Source: Dyella sp. SG609 (GTDB taxonomy: Bacteria > Pseudomonadota > Gammaproteobacteria > Xanthomonadales > Rhodanobacteraceae). From it: a stretch of 64,000 bases of DNA. The stretch spans positions 62,001-126,000 of the forward strand of contig NZ_JAAZQJ010000013.1 of assembly GCF_012275375.1 (NCBI RefSeq). Reading direction: 5' to 3'. A program made the translations under genes and the position numbers. Numbering within the stretch: the stretch's first letter is position 1; the number at the start of each line of letters is the position of its first letter. Below are positions 25,330 through 36,715 of the stretch, piece by piece. The notes under the pieces were generated by a model. That model ran no database searches and was not told where the DNA came from. It was given only the letters and a program-made list of their open reading frames with translations.

Positions 25330-26877
25330 TCAGGCCGCGCGCGCGGACGCATCGGGGTCGATCGCCGCGGCCAGCACCTGTTCCTGGGTCAGGCCCTGGT
25401 TGGGGAAGTCGCCGCGCAGGCGGCCTTCGCCCATTACCAGCACGCGGTCGGCCATGCCGAGCACTTCCGGCATTTCCGAGGAAACCAGGAGGATGGCCAC
25501 GCCCTGCGCGGCCAGTTCGAAAATCAGCCGGTAGATCTCGGCCTTGGCGCCCACGTCCACGCCGCGCGTGGGTTCGTCCAGGATCAGCACTTTCGGCCGC
25601 GCCAGCAGCATCTTGGCCAGCACGGCCTTCTGCTGGTTGCCGCCGGAAAGCCGTGCGATGGGCAGGGCCGGGCTGGCGGTCTTGACGCGGCGTTGCGCGA
25701 TCTGCGCTTCGACCGTATGCAGTTCGCGCTGGCGGTCGATATGGCCGGCGTGCGCGTAGTGCTCCAGCGTGGCCAGCGTGATGTTGTCGCCTACGCCCAG
25801 CAGCGGCACGATGCCGTGGCGCTTGCGGTCCTCCGGCACCATGCCCAGACCGGCGCGGATGGCATCGGCCGGCGAGCGGATCTTCAGCGGGCGGCCTTCG
25901 AGAAACAGCTCGACCGAGCTCTTGCCCGCGTACGCGCCGAAGATGGCGCTCACGAGCTCCGTGCGGCCCGCGCCGACCAGGCCGGCGATGCCGAGAATCT
26001 CGCCGCGGCGCAGCTGGATCGACACGTCGTCCACGCGCTTGCGCTGCGGATTGACCGGGTCCAGGCAGGTGGCGTGGCGCGCTTCGAAAATTACTTCGCC
26101 GATGGCGTGCTCCACGCGCGGATACAGATTCTCCAGCTTGCGGCCCACCATCAGCGCGATCAGCGTGTCGACGCTGAGCTCGTGCATCGGCTGCGTGGCA
26201 ATGTGGCGGCCGTCGCGGATCACGCAGACGGTGTCGCACACGCGTTCCACCTCGTCGAGCTTGTGCGAGATATAGATGCAGGCCACGCCGCGGCGCTTGA
26301 GGTCCTCGACGATGCGCAGCAGCACCTCGGTCTCGCTGGAGGTCAGCGACGAGGTGGGCTCGTCCAGGATCAGCAGCTTGGCCTGCTTGGCCAGCGCCTT
26401 GGCGATCTCGAACAGCTGCTGGTGGCCGCCGCCGTAGTGCATGGCCGGCAGCGCCACGTTGACGTCGTGCAGGCCCAGCTCCCGCAAAAGCGCATCGGCC
26501 CTGGCATACATGGCGTCGTAGTCCATGCGGCCGCCGGGACGGGTGAGCTCGTGGCCGAGGAAGATGTTCTCGGCCACCGACAGCTGCGGCACCAGCATCA
26601 GCTCCTGGTGGATGATCACGATGCCGGCGCGCTCGCTGTCGCGCACCGAACGCGCGCGCAGCGGCTGGCCCTGCCACCGGATCTCGCCGTCCCAGCTGCC
26701 GTGCGGATAGACGCCGGACAGCACCTTCATCAGGGTGGACTTGCCGGCGCCGTTCTCGCCGCACAGCCCCAGGCATTCGCCCGCGCGCAAGGCCAGATCG
26801 ATGCCGTCCAGCGCCTTGACCCCGCCGAAGGACTTGGCGATGCCGCGCATCTCGAACAGGCAGGACTCCGCGGCCAT
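25330..26877 (-). CDS. xylG: D-xylose ABC transporter ATP-binding protein
   Basis: The protein is 515 aa with two fused ABC domains. The first has Walker [10 protein letters not shown], an altered signature MHYGGGHQQ in place of LSGGQQ, and Walker [12 protein letters not shown]. The second has the degenerate Walker A region [10 protein letters not shown] usual for this family, signature [16 protein letters not shown] and Walker [15 protein letters not shown]. It starts 5 bp after the xylF stop codon and is followed by xylH 20 bp on. It hydrolyses ATP at the inner face of the membrane to drive XylH. The length is typical for XylG. Confidence 0.95.
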   Translation of the reverse strand: MAAESCLFEMRGIAKSFGGVKALDGIDLALRAGECLGLCGENGAGKSTLMKVLSGVYPHGSWDGEIRWQGQPLRARSVRDSERAGIVIIHQELMLVPQLSVAENIFLGHELTRPGGRMDYDAMYARADALLRELGLHDVNVALPAMHYGGGHQQLFEIAKALAKQAKLLILDEPTSSLTSSETEVLLRIVEDLKRRGVACIYISHKLDEVERVCDTVCVIRDGRHIATQPMHELSVDTLIALMVGRKLENLYPRVEHAIGEVIFEARHATCLDPVNPQRKRVDDVSIQLRRGEILGIAGLVGAGRTELVSAIFGAYAGKSSVELFLEGRPLKIRSPADAIRAGLGMVPEDRKRHGIVPLLGVGDNITLATLEHYAHAGHIDRQRELHTVEAQIAQRRVKTASPALPIARLSGGNQQKAVLAKMLLARPKVLILDEPTRGVDVGAKAEIYRLIFELAAQGVAILLVSSEMPEVLGMADRVLVMGEGRLRGDFPNQGLTQEQVLAAAIDPDASARAA

Positions 26878-26882
26878 CGCGC

Positions 26883-27908
26883 TTACTTCGCGCCGTAGAT
26901 CTGGTCGTGGGTGTAGAAGCCGTCCTTGATCACGGTGTCGTCCACCTTGTCGCGGGTCAGCAGGATCGGCTGCAGCAGCACGGCGTCCACGTCCTTCTTG
27001 CCGTTGTTGATCTTGCTGGTGTACGCGGGCTGCTCGCCCTTGGCCAGCTTCATCGCCAGCTCCGCCGCGGTGCCGGCGATGCTCTTCAGCGGCTTGTAGA
27101 CGGTCATCGTCTGGGTGCCGTCGATCACGCGGCGCACGGCGGCGAGGTCCGCATCCTGGCCGGACACGGCGACCTTGCCGGCCAGCTGCTGCGCGGCCAG
27201 CGCCTGGATCGCGCCGCCGGCGATGGAATCGGCGGAGGCGACGATGCCCTGGATGTCGTTGTGGTTGGCGGTAAGCGCGTCTTCGATGATGCGCAACGCC
27301 TTGGACGCATCCCACTCCGGCGTCCACTGCTGGCCGACGACCTTGACATCGCCGCGGTCGATGGCCGGCTGCAGCACCTTCAGCTGGCCCTCGCGCAGGA
27401 TCTTGGAGTTGTTGTCGGTCGGCGAGCCGCCGAGCAGGAAATAGTTGCCTTTGGGCACCGCGTCGAGCACGCCCTGCGCCTGCAGTTCGCCGACTTTCTC
27501 GTTGTCGAAGGAGACGTAGGCGTCGACGTCGGCGCCGAGGATCAGGCGGTCGTAAGCGATCACCTTGATGCCGTTGCGCTTGGCGTCGGCGATCACGTTG
27601 TCCAGCACCTTGGAGTTCATCGGCACGATCACCAGCACGTCCACGCCGCGCGAGATCAGGTTCTCCAGCTGCTGCACCTGGCGCTGCTCGTTGCCGTCGG
27701 CGGACTGCACGTAGACCTTGGCGCCGAGCTTCTCGGCCGCGGCCACGAAGTAGTCGCGGTCGCGCGTCCAGCGCTCCAGGCGCAGGTCGTCGATGGAAAA
27801 GCCGATCTTCGGCTGGTCCGAAGCCTTGCCGCTGCAGGCGGTGAGCACGGCGGCGGCCAGGGCGACCGAGACCAGGGCCAGCATGGCCCGCACGAACAGA
27901 CGCTTCAT
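26883..27908 (-). CDS. xylF: D-xylose-binding lipoprotein
   Basis: The protein is 341 aa. GGGAG six bases upstream supports the start. The signal peptide ends in a lipobox (VLTACSG), so in this organism it is likely lipid-anchored in the periplasm. The type I sugar-binding fold shows [71 protein letters not shown] and the sugar-contact pattern [26 protein letters not shown], close to E. coli XylF. It delivers xylose to XylGH. It lies 32 bp after xylB, which differs from the E. coli arrangement (separate xylAB and xylFGH transcripts): here all five form one operon. Confidence 0.95.
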   Translation of the reverse strand: MKRLFVRAMLALVSVALAAAVLTACSGKASDQPKIGFSIDDLRLERWTRDRDYFVAAAEKLGAKVYVQSADGNEQRQVQQLENLISRGVDVLVIVPMNSKVLDNVIADAKRNGIKVIAYDRLILGADVDAYVSFDNEKVGELQAQGVLDAVPKGNYFLLGGSPTDNNSKILREGQLKVLQPAIDRGDVKVVGQQWTPEWDASKALRIIEDALTANHNDIQGIVASADSIAGGAIQALAAQQLAGKVAVSGQDADLAAVRRVIDGTQTMTVYKPLKSIAGTAAELAMKLAKGEQPAYTSKINNGKKDVDAVLLQPILLTRDKVDDTVIKDGFYTHDQIYGAK

Positions 27909-27940
27909 GGAATTCTCCCTCGAATGGATAGCCGGGCCGC

Positions 27941-29413
<1,473 letters not shown>

Positions 29414-29418
29414 CGGGT

Positions 29419-30735
29419 TCAACCGTAGATGTAGCGGTTGACCAGGTTCTCCAGCCATTCCTGCTGGCCGGAGACGTGGGCGGGACGGAAATCGTGCTTC
29501 GCCGCTTCGTCCGCCAGGCCCTGCAAGGTGTAGCCGCCGTCCAGGATCCGCCGGCCCAGCTCACCGTCCCAGCCGGCGTAGCGCTGCGCCTTGAAGGCGG
29601 CCAGGCGGTCGTCCTCGATCATCTTCGCCGCGCGCTCCAGCGCCAGGGCCAGCGCGTCGATCGCGCCGACATGGCCGTGGAACAGGTCGGCCGCGTCCAC
29701 GCTCTGGCGGCGCACCTTGGTATCGAAATTGAAGCCGCCGGTGCTGAAGCCGCCGGCGCGCAGGATCTCGTACATCACCAGGGTCAGTTCTTCCACGCTG
29801 TTAGGGAACTGGTCGGTGTCCCAGCCGTTCTGCGCGTCGCCGCGGTTGGCGTCGATGCTGCCGAACACGCCGAGCGAGATCGCCGTGGCCACTTCGTGGT
29901 GGAAGGAATGCCCGGCCAGCGTGGCGTGATTGGCTTCCAGGTTGACCTTGACCTCCTGCTCCAGCCCGAACTCCTTGAGGAAGCCGTAGACGGTGGCGGT
30001 GTCGTAGTCGTACTGGTGCTTGGTCGGTTCCTGCGGCTTGGGTTCGATCAGGATGGTGCCCTGGAAGCCGAGCTTGTGCTTGTGCTCCACCACCATCTGG
30101 AAGAAACGCCCCAGCTGCGCGCGCTCGCGGCGCAGGTCGGTGTTGAGCAGGGTGTCGTAGCCTTCGCGGCCGCCCCACAGCACGTAGTTGGCGCCGCCCA
30201 GGCGGTGCGTCGCGCCCATGGCGTGGAACACCTGGCTGGCGGCGTAGGCGAACACTTCCGGCTGCGGGCTGCTGGCCGCGCCCGCGGCATAGCGCGGATG
30301 GCTGAACAGGTTGGCGGTGCCCCACAGCAGCTTCACGCCGGTCTGCGCCTGCTTGGCTTCCAGCACGTCGACCATGCTGGCGAAATTGCGCGCGTACTCG
30401 GCCAGGCTGGCGCCTTCCGGCGCGACGTCGGTGTCGTGGAAGGTATAGAACGGCGCGCCCAGGCGCTGGAAGAAATCGAAGGCCGCGTCCGCCTTGGCAT
30501 GCGCCTGCGCCATCAGGTCGCCGGCCTGCTGCCACGGCCGCTGGAAGGTGCCGGCGCCGAACATGTCCATGCCCGGCCACACGAAGCTGTGCCAGTAGCA
30601 CACGGCCAGGCGCAGGTGCTCGTCCATGCGCTTGCCCAGGATGATGCGCGACGGATCGTAATGGCGGAACGCGAGCGGATCGTCCGTCTTAGCGCCGGCG
30701 TAACGAATCGGCGCCACGTGCTCGAAGTAACTCAT
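29419..30735 (-). CDS. xylA: Xylose isomerase
   Basis: The protein is 438 aa (class II length). The start [10 protein letters not shown] has GGGAGG six bases upstream. Family motifs are FTFHDTD-type ([13 protein letters not shown], catalytic His), [45 protein letters not shown]-type ([16 protein letters not shown], metal Glu), [18 protein letters not shown] and DANRGD ([20 protein letters not shown]). It converts D-xylose to D-xylulose in the cytoplasm with two divalent metals. It heads the operon xylABFGH, with xylR divergent 209 bp away. Related alpha-xylosidase and xyloglucanase genes lie just beyond xylR. Confidence 0.97.
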   Translation of the reverse strand: MSYFEHVAPIRYAGAKTDDPLAFRHYDPSRIILGKRMDEHLRLAVCYWHSFVWPGMDMFGAGTFQRPWQQAGDLMAQAHAKADAAFDFFQRLGAPFYTFHDTDVAPEGASLAEYARNFASMVDVLEAKQAQTGVKLLWGTANLFSHPRYAAGAASSPQPEVFAYAASQVFHAMGATHRLGGANYVLWGGREGYDTLLNTDLRRERAQLGRFFQMVVEHKHKLGFQGTILIEPKPQEPTKHQYDYDTATVYGFLKEFGLEQEVKVNLEANHATLAGHSFHHEVATAISLGVFGSIDANRGDAQNGWDTDQFPNSVEELTLVMYEILRAGGFSTGGFNFDTKVRRQSVDAADLFHGHVGAIDALALALERAAKMIEDDRLAAFKAQRYAGWDGELGRRILDGGYTLQGLADEAAKHDFRPAHVSGQQEWLENLVNRYIYG

Positions 30736-30944
30736 CGAAAACCTCCCATGCGAGCCGCCCGGGGGATTCAGGGTCGGCTGCGGATGCTCCGGATGCTGCA
30801 ATCGGCGTCAGCCAGGCGCAATTGCGAAATCCATCACCCTGGCATTCATTTTCCCTGTCGCGTTGCGACATGCGGGCGCAGGAGCGAACTGGTAGCGTCC
30901 CGGATCCACGGCAGGTGCCGTCGGTTACTGTCACTGGTACGCCC
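30736..30944. promoter_or_regulatory. Divergent xylA-xylR promoter region
   Basis: This 209-bp gap contains the promoters of both the xylABFGH operon and xylR. Its centre (about 30820-30870) is noticeably less GC-rich than the genes on either side, with TTGCGAAATCC and GGCATTCATTTTCC, which may be half-sites for XylR. I cannot define -35/-10 boxes or the operator with confidence. Confidence 0.5.
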
Positions 30945-32111
30945 ATGTCGCCCCATCGCATCGCCCTGCTGTTCAATGCCAACAAGGTCTACGACCGGCA
31001 GGTGATCGCCGGCATCGGCCAATACCTGAAATCCACCCGCGTGGTGTGGGATCTGTTCCTGGAAGAGGATTTCCGCTGCCGCACGCTGGGCATCCAGCAC
31101 TGGCGCGGCGACGGCATCATCGCCGACTTCGACGACCCCACGGTGGAAGAAGCGCTGGCGCACCTGAGCATTCCGGTGGTGGCCATCGGCGGCTCCTATG
31201 CCGACGACAGCCGCTATCCGGCCAATATTCCCTACGTGGCCACCGACAACGCCAAGCTGGTGCGCGTGGCCTACGACCATCTGATCGAGCAGGGCCTGCA
31301 GCGCTTCGCCTTCTACGGCCTGCCGCCGTCGCCCGGCAACCGCTGGGCGCAGGAGCGCGAGGACGCCTTCCTGCGCATGATCGCCGCCGACGGCCTGGAA
31401 GGCAGCGTCTACCGCGGTTCGCCCACCAGCGCGGGCGGCTGGGGCCGTTCGCAGGAAGACATGGTGGCCTGGGTGCGCTCGCTGCCCAAGCCGATCGGCG
31501 TGGTGGCGGTGACCGACGCCCGCGCCCGCCAGCTGCTGCAGGCCTGCGTGGTGGCGGATGTGCCGATTCCGGAACAGATCGCCGTGGTGGGCATCGACAA
31601 CGACCCGATGGCGCAGCTGCTCAGCCGCATTCCGCTGACCTCGGTGATCCAGGGCGCGGAAGAAATGGGCCGCATGGCGGCGCAGGTGCTGCACCAGATG
31701 CTGCACGGCGGCGACTGCTCCAGCACGCGCGTGCTGGTACCGCCGGTGGGCCTGAGCGTGCAGGCCAGCAGCCAGCACGAGCCTTTGCGCAGCCCGTACG
31801 TGATGCGGGCGAAGCATTACATCCGGCAGTACGCCTGCCTCGGCATCAAGACCGAGCAGGTGGCGGATTACGTCGGGATTTCGCGCACCCTGCTGGAAGA
31901 GCATTTCAAGCGCGAGCTGAAGCAGACGGTGCACCAGGCGATCCTGGAGCACAAGCTGGAGATGGCGCGGTCGATGCTGGTGGACAACTCGATTCCGCTG
32001 GCGGACGTGGCCGTACGCTGCGGGTTTACCTCGCTGCAGTACATGTATGCGGTGTTTCGGCGGGAGTTCAATTGCACGCCGAGGCAGTTTTTGGGGGCTG
32101 CGCGGGCATAG
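30945..32111 (+). CDS. xylR: XylR, xylose-responsive AraC-type activator
   Basis: The protein is 388 aa. An N-terminal periplasmic-binding-protein-like sensor (RIALLFNANKVYDRQVIAGIGQYLKST, DGIIADFDDPTVEEAL, VATDNAKLVRVAYDHLIEQG, VVGIDNDPMAQLLS) binds xylose and has no LacI-type helix-turn-helix. The C-terminus has two AraC motifs (IKTEQVADYVGISRTLLEEHFKRELKQT and IPLADVAVRCGFTSLQYMYAVFRREFNCTP). This is the E. coli XylR architecture and length (392 aa). The start at MSPHRIALLF fits homologues, although no good ribosome-binding site precedes it. It should activate the divergent xylABFGH operon, and perhaps the xyloglucan genes downstream, when xylose is present. Confidence 0.95.
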   Translation: MSPHRIALLFNANKVYDRQVIAGIGQYLKSTRVVWDLFLEEDFRCRTLGIQHWRGDGIIADFDDPTVEEALAHLSIPVVAIGGSYADDSRYPANIPYVATDNAKLVRVAYDHLIEQGLQRFAFYGLPPSPGNRWAQEREDAFLRMIAADGLEGSVYRGSPTSAGGWGRSQEDMVAWVRSLPKPIGVVAVTDARARQLLQACVVADVPIPEQIAVVGIDNDPMAQLLSRIPLTSVIQGAEEMGRMAAQVLHQMLHGGDCSSTRVLVPPVGLSVQASSQHEPLRSPYVMRAKHYIRQYACLGIKTEQVADYVGISRTLLEEHFKRELKQTVHQAILEHKLEMARSMLVDNSIPLADVAVRCGFTSLQYMYAVFRREFNCTPRQFLGAARA

Positions 32112-32115
32112 CGGC

Positions 32116-32152
32116 GTAGGTTGGGGTGAGCCTGCGGCTCACCCCAACCTAC
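32116..32152. terminator. Perfect hairpin of the GGTTGGGGTGAGC repeat, copy 4, between convergent genes
   Basis: GTAGGTTGGGGTGAGCC, loop TGC, GGCTCACCCCAACCTAC: 17-bp perfect arms. It fits exactly between the xylR stop codon (32111) and the GH31 stop codon (32159). It is the minimal form of the repeat seen at 2662, 8204 and 10298. There is no T-run, but position and stability suit a bidirectional terminator. Confidence 0.75.
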
Positions 32153-32158
32153 GCGTCG

Positions 32159-35038
32159 TTACAGTTTTATCGACTGTTCCGCGCCGTTGTATTCGACGCT
32201 CACGTCACCCGACGCATCGACCCCATCCGCATTCGCCTTATCCCCACGAATCACCCGAACCACGAACTGCCGTTTCGCCGGCGCCCCGCTGCCGTCCCCC
32301 TCGCGCTTGCCGATCGTCAGCGTCTTCGCCTTGTCGTCATAGCTGAGCGGAATACGCGAGTAGCGCCCCTGCTCGTAGCCGTACGTGGTCCCTTCATCCT
32401 CGTACAGCGAGAACCGGCCATCGGCACCGGCATAGACCAGCAGGGTCACCGGCGCATCCGGCTGCTCGCCCGTGTACTGGATCTGCGGCCCCGTCGGCAC
32501 GATCGCCCCGGCGCGCACGAACAGCGGCATCCGCGCCAGCGGCGCGTCGGCCTGCAGGGTTGCGCCGCCCTCGTGGTACTTGCCGGTATGGAACTCGTAC
32601 CAGCTCGTGCCGGCAGGCAGATAGACCTCGCGCGAGGTGGCTTTGTACTCGGTCACCGGCGCCACCAGGAAGGCGGGGCCGAACAGGTACTCGTCGTCGA
32701 TGCCGCGCACCTTCGCATCGCCCGGGAAATCCATCACCAGCCCGCGCATGATGGTGCCGTCCTTCCAATACGTATCGCCGGCCAAGGTGTAGACATACGG
32801 CATCAGGCGATAACGCAGGCGGTCGTAATAGGCCAGGGCCTCGTACATCGGCGAACCGGGCGCAGCGAGGTTATAGATCTCGCGGTACGGAAACTGCCCA
32901 TGCGAGCGGAACAGCGGGCTGAACGCGCCGAACTGGAACCAGCGCAGGTTGAGCTCGCGCCATTCGTCCAGATCCGCCGCGCCGGGCTTCTCGTAACGCG
33001 GCTCCAGCGCGAAGCCGCCGATATCGGTCGTCCAGTTCGGGATGCCGGCCAGCGAGAAATTGACGCCCGCGGAAATCTGGTCGTGCAGATTGCTCCAGCG
33101 CGAGGCCACGTCGCCGCTCCACGTCGCTGCCGCATTGCGCTGCTGGCCGGCGAAGGAGGAGCGGGTGAGGATGAAGGCGCGGCGATCGCCATGGTCGCGC
33201 CGCCAGCCGTCGTACACGCCGGTGGAATGCAGCAGCGGATACGAGTTGAAGAACGCCGCGCCCGGACCCAGCGCCGTCGGCCCCATGCGCAGCTTGCGCT
33301 CGGCGATATCCAGATTGGAATGCGTATCCGGCTCCGATGCATCCAGCCACCACGCATCGATGCCGATCGCGCCGAGCTTCTGCTGGATTTGCCGCCAGTA
33401 GATGCGGCGCGCCTCTTCGGCGTACGGATCGTAGAAGGCATTGAGATAGCCCTTGCCGATCCAGTCGACCTCGCCCTTTTCCACGTTGCGGCGATAGATA
33501 TAGCCCTTGGCGTCGAGCTCCTGGTAGTTCTTCGTCGCCGGATAGAACTTCGGCCACACCGAAATCATCAGCTGCACATGCATGGCATGCAGCTGGTCGA
33601 CCAGGCCCTTCGCATCCGGGAAGCGCGCGGTGTCGAAATCGTGCGAACCCCAGGCGTCCTCCGGCCAGTAGCTCCAGTCTTCCACCACGTTGTCCAGCGG
33701 CAGGCCCAGTTCGCGGTAGCGCTTGGCGGTATCGAGGATCTCCGCTTGCGTCTTGTAGCGCTCGCGGCTCTGCCAGAAACCGTAAGCCCAGCGCGGCAGC
33801 ATGGTGGCCTTGCCGGTGATCTGGCGGTAGCCGGCGATCACCTGGTCGAGGTTGTCGCCCGCCACGAAGTAATAGTCCACCGCATGGCCGGCTTCGGAGA
33901 ACAGCGACAGCTCGTTCTGCTCGTCGCCGGGCAGCGGATCGAGATGCAGCAGGGTGAGATAGCCCTCGTTCGGCAACCATTCGATGCGCAGCTGGTGCCG
34001 GCTGCCCGCGTCCATCGGCAAGCGCAGGTTGTGGTACCAGGGGTTCCAGTTCTGCCGCCAGTCGTCATAGACCAGCTTGCCGTCCAGCCAGACCTTGGCG
34101 TAGCTGCTGGCATACAGCCGCAGCTTGTGCACGCCGGAAACGGAAGGCTCGATGCTGCCTTCCCACACCACCTTGCCGGTGGTCCTGGCCGGCGATCCGG
34201 AGGGCCACCGGGCGAGATCCTTGATGTACTGGTAATCCGGCTGCTGCTCGACACGCTTGAGCTTCAGCGTGCCGCCCGCGTCGTAGTAGCTGGCGGTGAG
34301 GCCGCCGGCTTTGCCTTCGGCGTCGTAGAGCTTCAGTGACCGGCTGAGCGGCTGGTATTCGCGCGCATCGCCGAAGCGGGTGATCGAGTTGTTGTCCCAC
34401 AGCAGGCCGTAGTTGCGCGAGGACACCACGAACGGAATGCCCACGTCCATATTGTGCTGCGCCAGCTCCACGTCCTCGCCTTTGTAGTTCATCTGGCGAT
34501 TCTGGTGCTGGCCCAGGCCGTAGAAGGCTTCGTCGGCGGGCGAATCGAAGCGCTGGCGCACGGCGTAGTACGGCTTGCCTTCGATCGTTTCCGGCTGGAA
34601 CGAGCGTCCGTCGGCCCGTTCCGCCAGCAGTGGCTTGCCGCTGGCATCCAGGAAGCGGACGGCGCCATCGTGCAATGACACCTGGGCCGAAAGGCGCGCG
34701 GTCTTCAGCGTCACCGCATCGGCGCTTTCGTGCACGGTGAAACGCGCATCCCCGCCGGTCTTCACCGCCATCAGGCTGGCCGGCAGATCGAACTTGCCGT
34801 CGGGCACGGCGGTGACGTGCACGATGCGCTCGTCCACCGCCTGCAGGCGCACCTGCTGTGCGGAATGGTCCAGATGGACGATCACGCCGTCGGCGAGTTT
34901 CTCGGCGTGGCCGGCCTGGACCGGCGCGGCATGCGCCGCGGCGTTCTGCTCCGGCGCCTTGCCGCAACCGGCGACCACGGCCAGCGCCAGCGCGCACAAC
35001 GGCAGCCACGGGCGGCTGGCGATCGGGGACATGCGCAT
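32159..35038 (-). CDS. GH31 alpha-xylosidase (lipoprotein, PA14 insert)
   Basis: The protein is 959 aa. AGGA six bases before the ATG supports the start. The lipobox VVAGCG predicts lipid anchoring in the periplasm or outer membrane. An N-terminal galactose-mutarotase-like beta domain is interrupted by a PA14 domain (VWEGSIEPSVSGVHKLRLYASSYAKVWLDGKLVYDDW), an arrangement known from bacterial xyloglucan-specific GH31 enzymes. The barrel carries the nucleophile Asp in WWLDASEPD and the acid/base Asp in WSGDVASRW, and LARWAYGFWQSRERY-type entry residues (LPRWAYGFWQSRERY). It removes alpha-1,6-linked xylose from the non-reducing end of xyloglucan oligosaccharides. It is the last gene of the operon receptor-GH74-GH35-GH31, 9 bp after the GH35 gene, and its product xylose suits the adjacent xyl system. 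Confidence 0.94.
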   Translation of the reverse strand: MRMSPIASRPWLPLCALALAVVAGCGKAPEQNAAAHAAPVQAGHAEKLADGVIVHLDHSAQQVRLQAVDERIVHVTAVPDGKFDLPASLMAVKTGGDARFTVHESADAVTLKTARLSAQVSLHDGAVRFLDASGKPLLAERADGRSFQPETIEGKPYYAVRQRFDSPADEAFYGLGQHQNRQMNYKGEDVELAQHNMDVGIPFVVSSRNYGLLWDNNSITRFGDAREYQPLSRSLKLYDAEGKAGGLTASYYDAGGTLKLKRVEQQPDYQYIKDLARWPSGSPARTTGKVVWEGSIEPSVSGVHKLRLYASSYAKVWLDGKLVYDDWRQNWNPWYHNLRLPMDAGSRHQLRIEWLPNEGYLTLLHLDPLPGDEQNELSLFSEAGHAVDYYFVAGDNLDQVIAGYRQITGKATMLPRWAYGFWQSRERYKTQAEILDTAKRYRELGLPLDNVVEDWSYWPEDAWGSHDFDTARFPDAKGLVDQLHAMHVQLMISVWPKFYPATKNYQELDAKGYIYRRNVEKGEVDWIGKGYLNAFYDPYAEEARRIYWRQIQQKLGAIGIDAWWLDASEPDTHSNLDIAERKLRMGPTALGPGAAFFNSYPLLHSTGVYDGWRRDHGDRRAFILTRSSFAGQQRNAAATWSGDVASRWSNLHDQISAGVNFSLAGIPNWTTDIGGFALEPRYEKPGAADLDEWRELNLRWFQFGAFSPLFRSHGQFPYREIYNLAAPGSPMYEALAYYDRLRYRLMPYVYTLAGDTYWKDGTIMRGLVMDFPGDAKVRGIDDEYLFGPAFLVAPVTEYKATSREVYLPAGTSWYEFHTGKYHEGGATLQADAPLARMPLFVRAGAIVPTGPQIQYTGEQPDAPVTLLVYAGADGRFSLYEDEGTTYGYEQGRYSRIPLSYDDKAKTLTIGKREGDGSGAPAKRQFVVRVIRGDKANADGVDASGDVSVEYNGAEQSIKL

Positions 35039-35047
35039 CTCGTTCCT

Positions 35048-36715
35048 TCAGTACGTGGCCAGCCGCACACGCAGTACACGCGGCTCGCCGATGACGTTCA
35101 GACCCCAGTCGGTCTGGTCGCCGTTCCACAGCCGGCGGAAGATCCAGCGGCCGTGGTCGTAGTGGCCTTCCTCGACGCGGTCGAGCAGGAAATCCAGCTT
35201 GCGCCCGCGCGCCGGCTGGAAGTTCACGCGGACGTCGCGGGCGACGAGCAGGTATTCGTTCGGCGCCAACTGCGCGATCAGCGCGCCGCCGGAGCGGTCG
35301 GGATTGCCCTTGGGCGGCTCGGTGCCGAACTGCAGCTGCCCATAGCCCAGATGCACCTGCCAGTCGCCCAGGTCCAGCGTCTGTTCGTGGGTGTCGTCCG
35401 GCTCGGAAGCACCCCATAGCTTGCCGGCATACGCCGCCGCGGCCAGTTCGCCCGCCATCGGCGCCAGCACGCCATAGTTGGCGGCGAAGGTCCCGATCGT
35501 TTCGTCGTCCAGCTTGCGCGCGCCCAGCGGATAGTTGGAGTAGCCGGTGAAATCCATGCCGAACGGCGACCAGCCGATGGCCCCGGCGCCGAGCGCCGCA
35601 TAGACATAGCGCGCGTAGACCTTGTCATTGCCGGTTTCGGCCACGAACAGCGGATTGTCCTTGCGCGCGTAGCGCTCCAGATAAGCGGCGTAATGCGCGT
35701 AGTCCGGCCGGTAGATATCCGGCGCCAGCACGTCCAGCGCGGGTGCGGCGGCTTTCCACACGTGCAGCACGTTGTCGGTGGGCCCGCCGCTTTCATAGGC
35801 ACCGGGCGGCCCGGGATTGAACGGATCGCGCAAAGCGGCATTGGCGTACATCGGCAGCGGATACACCGCCTTGCCCGCAGCGGCGACCTGGCCGATGAAA
35901 TGCGCGACGTGCCAGGCGTGGAAGAACTCCGCCGCATCGTTGCCGAACACCTGGCTCCAGCTGCCGGCGGACTTGCCGGCCGCATGCAGCAGCGCCTCGG
36001 GCACCTGGCCGGCAAAAGCCTGGTCCGCCATCGGCGAGTGGTCGCGATCGGTGCCGTAGGTGCCGGACTCGTTTTCCACCTGGATCATGATCACGGTGTG
36101 CTGCTCGCCGTCGATCTTGCGCAGATGCGTCATCAGCTGGACGAACGCCTTGCGGTCCGCTTCCAGCGTGGCTCCGGCCAGCGGCGACAGCGAATTGAGG
36201 CGGCGGCCTTCGCGATTCAGCACGCGCGGAAAGCGGTGTTCATCCAGCTTCACCCACGCTGGCGCATAGCTCGGGCCGTTGTTCTTCCAGGTGGCGAACC
36301 ACAGCAGGATCAGGCGCACGCGATGCTCGCGGGCCTGGTTGACCAGGGTGTCGAGGAAGGCGAAATCGAACTGGCCTTCCTTCGGCTCGATCTGCTCCCA
36401 GGCAATCGGCACCTGCACGGTGTTGGCGTGCAGCTGGTCGATGGCGGGCCATACCTGGTCGAGCACGGCGGGCCAGTTGCTGGAGTTGTTGACCTGGGCG
36501 CCGAGGATGAGGAAGGGCTTGCCGTCGACGAGCAAGGCGTGGCGGCCGTGGTCGGTGGCGATGCGGGGGAGTTCGGTGGCGAGCAGCGGGGTGGTGAGCA
36601 GAGAAATGAGGAGCAGCAGGAGCTTCAGGGTGTGGCGGCCCTTGGCGCAGCGCTCCGGACGGCCCCTCACCCCAGCCCTCTCCCCGGAGGGGAGAGGGGG
36701 TAGTACGGCGATCAT
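35048..36715 (-). CDS. GH35 beta-galactosidase with a repeat-derived N-terminus
   Basis: The product is 555 aa from the ATG at 36715, which overlaps the GH74 stop codon as ATGA. Catalytic residues: acid/base Glu in MIQVENESGTYG and nucleophile Glu in NPLFVAETGND, typical of GH35 proteins with a C-terminal DUF5597-type domain. Such enzymes take galactose from xyloglucan side chains. The first 30 or so residues (MIAVLPPLPSGERAGVRG...) are translated from the dispersed CCCTCTCCCC palindrome at 36676-36698. The true signal peptide (TLKLLLLLISLLTTPLLA) begins after it and has no ATG, GTG or TTG of its own nearby. The repeat therefore seems to have inserted at the gene start and been kept in frame, or the native start was lost. 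Export efficiency could be affected. Confidence 0.9.
   Translation of the reverse strand: MIAVLPPLPSGERAGVRGRPERCAKGRHTLKLLLLLISLLTTPLLATELPRIATDHGRHALLVDGKPFLILGAQVNNSSNWPAVLDQVWPAIDQLHANTVQVPIAWEQIEPKEGQFDFAFLDTLVNQAREHRVRLILLWFATWKNNGPSYAPAWVKLDEHRFPRVLNREGRRLNSLSPLAGATLEADRKAFVQLMTHLRKIDGEQHTVIMIQVENESGTYGTDRDHSPMADQAFAGQVPEALLHAAGKSAGSWSQVFGNDAAEFFHAWHVAHFIGQVAAAGKAVYPLPMYANAALRDPFNPGPPGAYESGGPTDNVLHVWKAAAPALDVLAPDIYRPDYAHYAAYLERYARKDNPLFVAETGNDKVYARYVYAALGAGAIGWSPFGMDFTGYSNYPLGARKLDDETIGTFAANYGVLAPMAGELAAAAYAGKLWGASEPDDTHEQTLDLGDWQVHLGYGQLQFGTEPPKGNPDRSGGALIAQLAPNEYLLVARDVRVNFQPARGRKLDFLLDRVEEGHYDHGRWIFRRLWNGDQTDWGLNVIGEPRVLRVRLATY
36676..36698. repeat. CCCTCTCCCC/GGGGAGAGGG palindrome inside the GH35 reading frame
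   Basis: Perfect 10-bp arms with loop GGA, flanked by CCCCTCACCCC. Other copies: 14538-14560, 42672-42694 (opposite orientation) and 53853-53875 (loop GCA). Here it lies downstream of the GH35 start codon and encodes PPLPSGERAG. Confidence 0.88.
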
